From: Holothuria scabra
Taxonomy: Eukaryota > Echinodermata > Holothuroidea > Aspidochirotida > Holothuriidae
Length of the DNA stretch: 64,000 bases
Assembly: GCA_037179385.1 (NCBI GenBank)
Contig: CM074180.1
Span: 32,717,455 to 32,781,454 of the forward strand
Reading direction: 5' to 3'
The notes below the pieces were generated by a model that worked only from the letters and a program-made list of their open reading frames with translations, searched no databases and had not been told where the DNA came from. Positions 38,301 to 50,300 of the stretch are shown here, one piece after another (the stretch's first letter is position 1; every line of letters starts with the position of its first letter). The position numbers were made by a program, and so were the translations under genes.

Positions 38301-41300
38301 ACAGTAAGTTTCAGGACTTGTAGATCCCCAAACAAGGGAGTTTTGGGAACTAAGCCAAGTACTAGAACATTCAGTTATTGAGATCATTTTGGAAGTGGTT
38401 AAATTTAACAAAAATGCCAGTATTTTATTGTCTACTGTGACATTTGGTATGGTATACTTCAAAAAATGCATTAAAAAAATGTTTGAGTGTAATTGCCATA
38501 ATTTTGCCCATAAAAATAAAAACACTGTGGTGGTAGTTGCTTGATAGCCAAATGTGTCAAGTTGAACACTTATGCTCATTTCTCAAATATTGACATGGAA
38601 TTCATATGGGGCCATTATGAAGAATTGAAATACAGTGGGACTGTAGGTATAATATCATCCACTAATCTATACCAGTACAACACTAACATAGTAAGTGGTT
38701 CTTTGGTCTGCATTCAATGTGTATGAAGACTTGGCATATTGTTTTTGGCATTGTAACCACTGAAACCATTGAAATGAAATGAAGTCTAGACAGAAATACC
38801 CAAGAGGGGAGGTTCATCAGGGAGTTGCAACAAGTATGAGTTTGAAACAGCCTGTACATTACCTAGGGGTAAGCTGTTGTAAAAATCTACATTGCCACCT
38901 CTTCCTATAGAAGTGAAAGGGAACACATTTGTATTTTACAGTTGTCAGGCCTAAAATTTGAACTTGAACAATACTTCTTGTGGAACTCAGTATTGAAGTA
39001 AACACCATGGAAAAGTTGGAGGGATTAAGCCTACATACTTTGAAAATACTCCTCAGTGTATTAAAAGAAATTGCAACAGACATATAAATCACTTATGGCA
39101 CTCTACCCAGTACATACATTGCTTATTGTGAGGAAGTCACAGATGCACATTATATTACCAGCTGATGAAATATTGCCATGAATTTCTTCAGCAAAGAAAT
39201 CAGTACATCATCCAATCCTTCGACTGTGGATTGAAAAATGAAGCACAAGGTGCAGAGATTGCAGCTCGTTATGGATTTAGCTCATTGCATTTCTGTAGCA
39301 ATGCGTAGTTGTTGCAAAGAACAGTTGTGCATGTACTATATCAAGTTTGGTCTGGGTCTTGGTGGTTTCCTGGATTGGATGAAATTTAACATAGTTTAAA
39401 GGGCAGGAGCAGTCATCCCAAATTGAAGAAGTGTAGTAGACTGTCAAGTTTCATGATTGGCTGTTGGGAGTCATGTGACTGCAAATGCGAATTTACCAGA
39501 AATAACTGCTTGGTTCACCTTGAATATACAATAGTGAAGTCATAAGATGTAATGAAAGATACTTTGAAGTGAAATAAGGTGAAAATTATGTTATTTAGCT
39601 TTTTCTTCAAAATAAGGTTGGGGGACTGCTCTTTACCTTTGAACTTTAGACAGTTGCTTTGAATATAATTTTGATTGGGCCAACTAAGATTAAAATTTGA
39701 TGGCTGTACTTTGATTGAAAGGTTACAGCCAGCAAAACTGAAGGTCCTAGAGACTAAAAATGTATAATAGGATTTGCGAGACTGAAAATCAAAACAATTT
39801 AATGAGACTGAAGGTTTTGTGAGAGACTGAAGGTTTTGTGAGATTGAAAAGAAAATAGGGTCTGCAAGATTAAAAATGAGAAAAGGTTCTTGAGACTGAA
39901 AAATTTTAAAAACCTTCTGACATGCATTCATTTCGGTCTCGCATGACTATATTCCTGTTTTTGGTCTCACAGACCTTTCTTCATTTTCAGTCCCTGGAAC
40001 CTAATCACCCTTTCCATCTCTTGAACCCTTTCAAATTTTCAGGTTGTGAACCTTTTTTACTTGCAATCTCACAAACCCTTTTTATTTAAATTTTCGGTCT
40101 CTGGGACCTTCAGTCTTGTGAACCCTCAGTCTCGTGGGATAACCTGATTGAAATAATAAGTGGTCAAATTCAAACTTCAAATGAAGATTTATATTTTATA
40201 ATAAATTGAGTAGATCAGTAAATGTGAAATGCAAGTGTGGCCTACATTCTACAGCATGGACTAAAGAGAAAAATCTAGCCAGATTAAAAGAGGATACTGT
40301 ATTAAAATCACACACATTAGCAATGTTTGTAGCAGTGTGGCGTTGCTAAATTGGAACTATAACAAGGCCCTAAGGGGTTGTCAAATTGGAAACTATGCCT
40401 TTGCCTGCACAGAGAATTGTTCTTCCAATTGTTTGAAGGATAAGGGACTTGACATAAAAAGCCTTTGGATGAGAAGGGTATATACTGTTTTTTATGCAAT
40501 TTATGTCTGAAATTAAAATGCAGTTTGCACTTTGTAGGCTGAATTTGTGTAAACCAGCCAAATATTTAGGACATGTTATGCATCTTTATGAGAAATGGTG
40601 TAGCTGTTGCTGCACCATGGGTACCCCACTTTTGACCATTGTAATTAATGTAATGGGAAAAAAAGGAAGTGCTTTTGCATGAAGTCGGGCCTACATTGTA
40701 CATTTTAAAGACTTTGAAGAAGTTTTCCTTGCTGTAGACCTGTGTGACCGTATAAAGCATATTTGTAATGCAACATTGTAACCATGAAGCTAAAAGGCCT
40801 TGGTTTTTTTTCTTTTTGGGGTTCCAATTTGCTTTGTAACACTACTCTGTCATAACAGAAGATCTCAAATAACTCAAATAGACTCGGGCCATCTGTGCAA
40901 TCAATTTCACAAATTCACATGGATTTTCTTCTGATCCGCAAATACTCCTGCCAAGCCCTACAACACTCCCTGTCAAAAGAGAGGTATAGACAAAGAGAGT
41001 TACTTTTCTTGTGTGCAAACACTATTGTTGACCAACCTGGCGACAGCTAAAGTGCACTTCATTTGCACATTGAAAGCTGGAATTCAAATACTTTCCTATT
41101 TTAATGTGGTATCATCTTTCTCTCTTGCACTCCTAAGTGCGGTTTGCTAAAGAGATTTGACAAGTTCCATGTGTGAAAATCCTGACCTGCAAACACTTCA
41201 TGTGAGTCGCTTGGGAGCTTTGTGGCCATACAAAAAATAGAATAATAACAGTTATGTTAATCTTACTGAAGAAATGTGGTTCAGAGCTTCTGTCAGTATA

Positions 41301-44300
41301 TGGAGTCCTTTTGTTGGTGAGGACTTTAAAACTTGTCTTACATTGTAAGCAAATAAAGTTAGACTGTGTGCTGTAAGAGGAAAGTAGCATTTATAACATT
41401 GAGTTGTGTCATTTGACTGAATGAAGGCCCAGAACATGATCTAAGGATAGTTAAGAGGTTAGAGCAACAGACTGCCCACTTGCAGTTGGGAGGTCTAGAG
41501 TTCAAGTCCTGGCAGCATACCAAGGACTAAAAATTGAGCGTATTGCCATTGTGCTTGGTGCTTAGCATAAGAAATGGGAGCATGGAAAACAAGCCAGCCT
41601 GGAAACAAGACACCTGTAGCTGTATCAACTTTGAACCATTTTGTTAGAAACTGGGCCATTTACCTCCATCTAAATAATGATCTCAATGGCAAAAAACAAC
41701 ACAATGCAAAAGAATCAGCTATTTTCATCATTGAATTATGCCTGAGATATGGTAACTGTTTGATATTTCTTGGTGCTCCATTAGAGAGTGTATTAATTTA
41801 AAAAAAGAATGTTGGACAACTTGTCTTTTGCTGTCACCGATGTTCTGTACCAGACCTTTTCCAAGTTTTGAATTTTGAGGAGTGCAATACTACAATTGAA
41901 ATTCCATACCATCTCTCACTGCAAATCATTGTGAAAAATATGAATTTTTTGCACACCTCCAAAAATAATGGGAAATCAGTCTAATCATGTAAACAGAGTT
42001 AACGAAACAGTACACCCACCACACTCTTTTATAATTTGGGGGAGGGGGCTATTTACAACACACCTGGAAAATCTAAAACTCATGGCCTGCTTTCTCCCTA
42101 GCCATATCGGAGGTGTTAAAGGATATATACACCTCTTTACCCCTACCAGGGTTTCCCTTGGGTTTTAGAGGTTGTGAGGTAGTACTAATCCATGAGGTTT
42201 AGTGACTTCAACAGACTCTAGGTATCAATAGTTTGTTCAGTGCAGATGGCAATTAGAATAATTTTAGGAGAGGTGGTACCCAAAATGAGTAAGGGAGCCA
42301 CCTCACAAAAAGAATGCCCTGTGAAACCTTGCCATCCTCTCTTACTCTCAATACCATATTCACCTTTCAGTACAAGTTGCCTAAATGACAGTCCAAGGTG
42401 TGCTTGACTGTTTGATTCACTTTTTTTTATTATTTTGTCCTGGGTAGGAGAACCTCTTGTGTATTTACTAGTGGAAACCTGGAAAAAGTCCATTCACAGT
42501 TAGCAATTCAGAGTTGTTGGTTGCAGCATTCAATGATGGAAGAGAAGGATTCCTTTAAGCAATATCAACATTCTGAAGAAGATTGAAACTATATATTAGC
42601 ATTGATTGATTGCTACACTGAAGAAACATGTCACTGGTATTTACAGCTTGATGTGAACTTTGAACCCTCCTCTTCATATTTATATCTTTTTGATTGTTTT
42701 AATATTGTTATCACAATCATAAAAAGTTGAGTGATAGTTACTAATTTGCTGTCTGTTTTTCTCTGGGGTTTCAGCAAAAAGGGACGTATCTGGTACAGAC
42801 AAGGATCTAGAAAAGAAGACCTTTCCAGGGCAGCCAAAGATATTGCCACATATTTTCCTTCCAGGCAGTTTGAGCCCACGGAGGTATTAGTTGTGACCTG
42901 GGATGACGTTCCTATACAAAGAAACAGAGGATTATCTAAGGTATGCAGAAAAATGATTACCTCATCTTTGAGTTAAGTTGTTAATTTGTGAGGAAGGTGA
43001 TGAAATTCAACTTGTGTGTTTCTCTTTTTGAGTGAAATTCCATTCCTTTTTGGAAAAGCAAGGTTATATTATGGGAGTGCAAGGTGAAATGGAAATTGAT
43101 TTTGTGAGCAAGCAAGTGTTACAAGTTTTTTTTCCTTAAAGAGGTATAGTCCATGCATTGCACAACATCATTGTCACTTCCTCACAGGGTAGTTAGCATG
43201 CAAATCATCTCTTGTTGAATTTAATTAAAGCAATCAAAGGAATTGTATGGGAAGTACTTTATGGACAAACCTATACAACAGCCAAACCTTTAGATTTGAT
43301 TTGGATGAACAAGGGCCAGCTTTCTGTTGGCATTGCATGCCCTTTTTAAAGGTTTATGTAGTAGCTGTGAAAACTAGAGGGCATAGTTGTTATTGGAAAT
43401 GGAGCCTCCCTGTGAGCTGTAGATGGCTTATTGATGTCAAACTTGAAAATCAAAATCTACTTGCCCTCATTACTTCCTATTTAAATGTAATCCCTAATTT
43501 TCTGCCACAAGCATTTATTAGCACTGGGGAGCGTATTTCAGGGGATGTTTTTGTGCAAAGTATGATGTTACATTCAGCTGATGGTCTACCCAAAGTTTAG
43601 TCACTATGTAGCTTGGTTTGCTCTAGTTGTGATACAGAGGAATTATCTTCAGAGTTTTATGACTGCAGTTAATAGGCAATGTGAAAGAGGTGCCTGTTCA
43701 ACTACATTCCAACTCTGTTGTCTCATGGGGAACTCAGCAGCCACAGAAGGGTTGCCCCAGAGTTAGAAGCTTTGGCTTTAATACTGAATGCAGCCATGAC
43801 TCATCAGGGATTAGCAAACAAAACTGAAGTCAATTAGAGACCTCTGTGACCTGCAGGGTTTTACATCACCCCTTACCCATTTATTTTATGTAGCAGGTTT
43901 TTCTTGTGTGTCCTGGGAACAGTGACAAAGGCATGTATTGCAGTGTAGAGGATATTAATGTCCAGAGCCATTACTTTTAATTTCATATCTTAGAGTCATA
44001 AATCTTCATATCCTTTGAAGTGACATGACTAAAGAAAATTGAAAATCCGAACATAAAAAGACAATTTTGTTACTTTAGTTTTCTGGTGATGATCTTTTAC
44101 ACAGAAGTTTAATGAAGTATCCAAGCTTTGTGATGGGATATTTGTACAGGTTGAATCAGGAGACAAAATAACTGTAGTATGGCAGATTGCAAATTTAGCA
44201 GTTGGAGATAAATAGTGGACTGGCTGAGGCCTATTATAATGTGAAGCATTGTAATGATCAAGTAGTCTTCAGTCTAAGATGCTTTGTCCAATTGCAATGC

Positions 44301-47300
44301 ACATCAAGTACTTATTCTCAATGGTCAAAAAGGAAGCTGTGTCAGCCCTTTTTAATTATGCAGAGGTGCCAACTCTCCCTGATTCTCAGGGAGACTCCCT
44401 GAAAATTCAAGGATTTTTGTCCATTTCAACTAGCAAATATGACAATCTCCCTGATTCAAGCAAGCTTTCCCCCCATTGAGTTGCATGTAATTTTAAAAAA
44501 TCTCCCTGATTCCTGTGTGAAACCTACCTGATTTCTGGATGTAAATGTTGGCATTTCTGAATTATGCGAGTATGTCAGTCAATTTATTTTAAAATTTCTC
44601 TCTCATTAGTTCTCATTAGTTTAACTTTTGTTTGCAATTTATGTTAAAACTCATATAGGCATGATACTTATATGTCAAATCATAAGAGAATTTGCAAAAG
44701 TTAGGTGGTCACTAGAATGCCAAAAAATTTCACATCCCTAACATCTTACCCCTTACTACATGTAAATTGTACAGTACTGTACTTGTGCACTGTGCACTCC
44801 TAGGAGTAGTGTTAGTACCACACCCTCACATTGACCCAACCAACCAGTAGTAGGTCATTGTCATTACTCTTCTGTGCAATTTGCTTCAGGTACATGGAAG
44901 GTTTACTGAGTCCGGAATCTTTGCAGTTGTTGAGTTTTTCCATCTGGGATGTCATTTCTGCTAATCTAGGAAAAGGTTCAATGATAAGCCATGGATTACT
45001 CAGGGTGTAAAAAAGTCAATTTCTCATAAAAATATGCTGTTTCGAAAGTATCTGAATAATCCTACTATTAGCAACAAATTGAAGTTATCATCTTATGGAC
45101 GTGTTCTCCAACGTATTATTCGATTTGCTCGTGCCTCGTATTTCAGAAACATTTTGACGTCTAGACAAACCAGTTCTAAGCATGCTTGGTCAGTTATTAA
45201 TCCCCTGGTTAAAGGAAAGCAGAAACGCCGTTTTCATATAAGCTTAATCCGTTGTAATGGAACTACGTACTCAAATGAATGTGACATAGCTAATGCTTTG
45301 AACGACTTCTTTTCATCAGTAGGCCGTACGCTAAGCCAGAGACTAGATTCACCCGTACGCCCATCCACGTTCTTAGCAAATCCCTGTAATGATTCAATAT
45401 TTCTTACACCCGTATCTGAGTGTGAAACTCTTAAACTCATCAACGGACTAAAAGATGGTAAAGCCCCAGGAATCGACGGAATCCCTGTTAAGCTCGTGAA
45501 ATCTATCTCTCATGTATTAGCACCCATACTCACATATATCTTTAATAACGTCTTTACCTCTGGTGTATATCCCGATGCCCTTAAAATTGCAAAGGTTATT
45601 CCATTATTCAAAAAGGGTGATCCCTCGTTACCTGAAAATTATCGGCCCATTAGTTTACTTCCATGTTTAGATAAGATTCTTGAAAGTGTAATTGAAAAAA
45701 GAGTGCGATCTTTTCTTAATAGACACGATGTTTTTTATAAATTTCAGTTTGGTTTTCGGGAGGGGCATTCAACATCTCATGCTTTATTAGAAGTTGTAGA
45801 CAACATCCGCGTAAATTTAGATAAGGGTTATAATGTCCTAGGGTTGTATTTAGACCTCAAGAAAGCTTTTGACACTGTTGACCACGTGATACTATTACAA
45901 AAACTCCTACACTACGGTTTTCGTGGCAAAGCTTACGATATTCTCTCTAGTTACTTATCGAATAGAAAGCAATGTACTTTTGTTAACGATTCCTATTCAC
46001 ACTATGCAGATATTACCACTGGAGTACCCCAAGGTTCCGTTTTAGGACCTCTACTTTTTCTCATTTATGTTAATGATATTCACCATGCTGCCCCCAATGT
46101 ATCAACTCGCCTTTTTGCCGACGATACAAACGTTTTTCTAGCCAGTAAAGACTGTTCACATTTGATTGAAATGGTTACCGATACACTAAGTCAATTAAAA
46201 ATATGGTTTGAGTCAAATAAACTTACCCTCCACGTCGATAAAACCTCCTTTACAATCTTTCATTCAAGAAAAAACTGTAATCATGCTTGCATTGATAGCT
46301 TTTGCTTCAATGGTACCCGGATTAGGAAATCGAATTTTACAAAGTATTTAGATTTAGTTATTGACGAAAATTTAACATGGAAACAGCATGTGAATGACTT
46401 ACGCAATTCCCTCTTTAAATATATTGGTATTTTTTATCATATTAGTGATATTCTTCCAGTTGATACTGCAGTCCAGATTTACTACTCTTTTATTTATTCT
46501 AGACTTACTTATGCTATTGAAGTCTATGGTACAGCCTGTGCTACTGTCCTTAAACCTCCCCAGACATTTCAAAATAGAATACTTAAGCTTCTCTTAAAGA
46601 AACCGAAACGGTTCAGTACAAATCAGTTGTATTTTGATTATAACATATTAAAAATCAAGGATATCCACAGGTCTCGCATGGGTGAAATCGTTTTCAAATA
46701 TTGTAATGATATGCTACCGAAGGTATTATCTAATGTAATAAAGCCACCTAACGTAGCCCAGTTCCCAATGCAGACCCGCCAAAATTGCCTCTTTTCAGTA
46801 ACCAACCACAAAACTTTACACGGCAAATTAGTTCTCCAAAATTATTGTTATAATGTTTGGCACAAACTTTCCCCTAGTGTTAGATCAAGCCCTTCACTCC
46901 ATTCTTTTCAAAGGAATTTGAAATCTTTCCTTATAAGTAGTTACCATTAGCAACTTTTTAGTTATTAGTCTCAAATCTCATCACTTTGTCAAGATTTTTT
47001 TTTTTTTTCTCTTTTCCTTTTGTCATCTTTTTGTCTATGTTTGTATGGTCACTAGCCTTGATAAACTGCATTGTTTTTCTAGTGTCCATCATATGTACTT
47101 TGTTTTTAGTGTTTGTTAAATAATACCTCTGTTGATGATTGTTGTACACATGAGAAATGAATTGAATTGAATTGAAATTAGTGTTTGACTTAACTCTCAT
47201 TTTGTACCATTTCTCCCTTTAGACATTTCCCCATTTCTTAACAAGGTCTCTTGGCTAGTTTTGGGAGCCACTCATTCCCTATCGAAAAGAACACCCCACC

Positions 47301-50300
47301 TTTTCCTGTTTTTTTTTTTTTTTCATGTCAGGGTTGGGGAATGGTTGCCTAGGAAGGATCTCTGGCCATTTTGTTGTCACTACATGTGGGAAAGCAACAG
47401 CACTAAATAGCCTTGCCTTTAAAAGGAACAAAAGTATTTATCTTATGTCAATCTAAATGTCATGAGATCTAAGTAAAGTGAAACAATTGTTGCCTGGCGT
47501 TATTTGCTGGAACTGAAACTGTCATTAAGTTGTTTGTTCTTGCGTCTATGGGTAATTACAAACACATAAAAATAGCAATCTTTATGTTATGTGATTTTCA
47601 ACAGTTGCAATGTCTCTCTGTTTGTGACTTGCTAGTTGGTGGATTAGGCCAAATGACAAAAATAGTGTAATGTACATATCAGCTTACAGTGTGTCTTCAG
47701 TGCAAGATATAAGTTGCATATATTACAAATTATGTGGGGTTATGAAAATTCCTAAGAGGGGAAACAGATATGGAAGGGTCATTCAAGAGCTGTAGCCTAA
47801 AGGGACTCTCTGATGGTATCTTGTGATCTCCATCTTTTCCTTGTTATTCGATGAAAGAAATTTCATAACAAATATAAGTGGGTCTTCAGTTGAAATCAAT
47901 GACCTCTTTTGTCACCTATTTCATATGAACAAGAAGGATGAATTTAAGATCTCAACAAAGTGGGGAAGAAGAAGTGATATCATTGGCATAAAGTACAGCT
48001 GATATTCATTTAAGCCAGAAAAGACAGAAAAAGTCATTTTGAAATGGTGTATTAGAAGTACTGTAAATAAGTGCTCCTTTTTGGTGTGTTATAAGAGAAA
48101 CATGGTCATGATGGTGAGCTTTTTTTTCACAATCTTGGAAAAATCAGGGTCCCCAGTCAGGGATTCTGCCAGAAACACAAAAGGGGGGGGGGTTATTACT
48201 GCTAAACCCCAAATCCAAATTGATGCTGTCCTAAGCTAAAGTTATGAGTGGGTTCAGGGGGACAAAAGCTTGCTTCAAGGCCCTTGTAAGGTGCAATTTG
48301 AAGGTTTTAAAGGCCATTTATTTGTGTAAGTCCATACATTGCTGCAAAAGTGTCGTCTTTTTAAGTAAGAAACCAAGATATTGGTAATTTTCTAATTTTT
48401 ATGGAAATGAAAAGGGGGGGGGGATTTTACCCACCTTCTTCTGGAAAGCAGGGGGGAGACTAATTTCCCCTTTCCCCCTCTGAGGGAAACCCTGCCAGTC
48501 ATTCTTTTGGAAAGAATAAATGACATGTGGAACTCTGTGGACTGGACTGGATTATAACCATTAACAAATTTGATTGTTCAAAACTTTACAGAGGGAAACC
48601 ATGGGTTAACTGGAAATTATATATCATACAAAAATAATTTAAGGTGAGTACAAATGAACAAATTGAATAGACAAACGAAAATTTTCTATGACAAATACTG
48701 GCACAAATTGTGGCTATATAACAAATCAAAGTTGGCATTGTACCCCTTTATATACAATGTAGAACAACCTACTGAACTGAAAACTTTCATTCTTGTCAAA
48801 ACTGTGAAGTTTACAAGGACTGGGGATCAAAAGTGTTCAAATTGACAAAACGACATAGGTGTGAAATTTTGTCTTTGAAAGGATTTCTACAATACGAACA
48901 AATAAACTGCACGCCAAGCCCTTTCTGTAGCACTCTGTGTTTTTATAGTTTTAATAAAAGTTAACTGAAAGATTAATTGCTGAAAAATGGCTGCTTTGTT
49001 GATTTAAGTTTCAGTGAATACAAAAGTATCATGGTGATCTGAAAGACTGAAACCTCGATTTGTGTCAGGTTCTCAGCATGAGTTACAAACTTAGATGTAG
49101 CCAGTGCATCTTTGTAGTACCTTCAGTGGAGTTATAGCTGAGTGCAGTAGGTGGTAAGTGTGAATATAAAGGTACACTTATGTTCTTGAATAGCTTGAAA
49201 GGTTTTTCAGTTCTTCTTTTTTTTTCTGGAAGAAGATTAAAGAGCATGAACCTGCAGTGTGGCACTTAGGTGATATAAAGGGACAAAATGAGACTGTTGT
49301 TGAGGGAGAGTTAAAGACCCTTGACTATAACTGACCCATTGTTGTGCAATCAAACATATTATTACAGTAGTCTGAAAATGTAAGAGGTACAGAATTGCCC
49401 TGGTGACCACTTGACCTAATAGCTCAGTTATGGCAGGTGGTTAAAGGTAGTGTGACATCAAAATGACAAAGTCTGGTATTTGATGTAAAAAGCATTAAAC
49501 ACCAAGAAAATTGCCGCAATTCCCATCAAAATCAGTTAAAAATTGGCCATTTTACAGGTTTATTTCTGATTTGCACTTAATCATGCATAAATATGAGCTC
49601 AATATATAAATCTTGTGATGTCATGGGAGGGACATACCATATATGGCTAATGTTATCCTTTGTTTTTGCAATCTTCATTTCAAGGGCAGTAGTAAAATTA
49701 GTGTTTCCTGAAGGGTTTATTTTGAAAGTTGAAACTGTGTCCTTGAAAATCATCAGTATCAATCACCAAAGCATAAACTATCTGATGAGTAATTAAGAGA
49801 TAATTAATATAGGGTTAACAAGAGAAATGTTTACACCGTGCAACACTTAACATCACTATTTTTGCATAACCACCAATTTGCTTCAGAAACATTCAAACTT
49901 TGAATAGGTATATCTTGAGAATGGTAAAAGATATTTACATAATTCTAACAGATTCTTCCTTAGGAAACCTTGCTCCTTAACTACCAAGTAAGTTCAGGGC
50001 TTTTTGCTGACATGTCACACTACCTTTAAGTGCTTATGGAGTTGTAACTTGGAATGTGGTATAGTTTTACAAGTTTTTGGTTTAAAACTCTTTAACAGTT
50101 TGTTCTTTGCCCTACTCCATCTTGTCACTTGCTTCTTATTGAATATCATTAGTTGTAAAAATTTTGCTAGATTTTTCTTTTAACTGCCTACTTGAGAAAC
50201 TGGACTTAATAAAATTCAAATATGTCTTGCCATATAGGCCTATTAGTGTCACCTATGAAACCAGTGGGTAAACAATGAAAGTAACAGTTGTATCACCCAC

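Larger units (their letters stand above)
1561..42774 (+). other. nidogen intron 1 (41.2 kb)
   Basis: GT (1561) to AG (42774) intron splitting the NIDO domain. Repeat-rich blocks are entered separately. Stretches in which I recognise nothing beyond low-complexity runs: 2451-3675, 4265-5645, 6750-7760, 9623-11130, 11671-15485, 16640-19005, 20660-21290, 24020-25060, 31195-32145, 32945-35500, 36625-39735, 40140-41450 and 41692-42774. Confidence 0.85.

Noticed and set aside
39515..39931. 138-codon minus-strand ORF
   Set aside because: About half of it is the translated monomer repeat of the foldback.
41455..41530. A genuine tRNA gene
   Set aside because: A- and B-box-like motifs are present but the stems are degenerate and the same head plus a common non-tRNA body occurs at 57835-58672, so it is a SINE.
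43247..43600. 117-codon ORF in intron 2 as an extra nidogen exon
   Set aside because: No domain similarity to NIDO, and exons B and C already join in phase within the domain.
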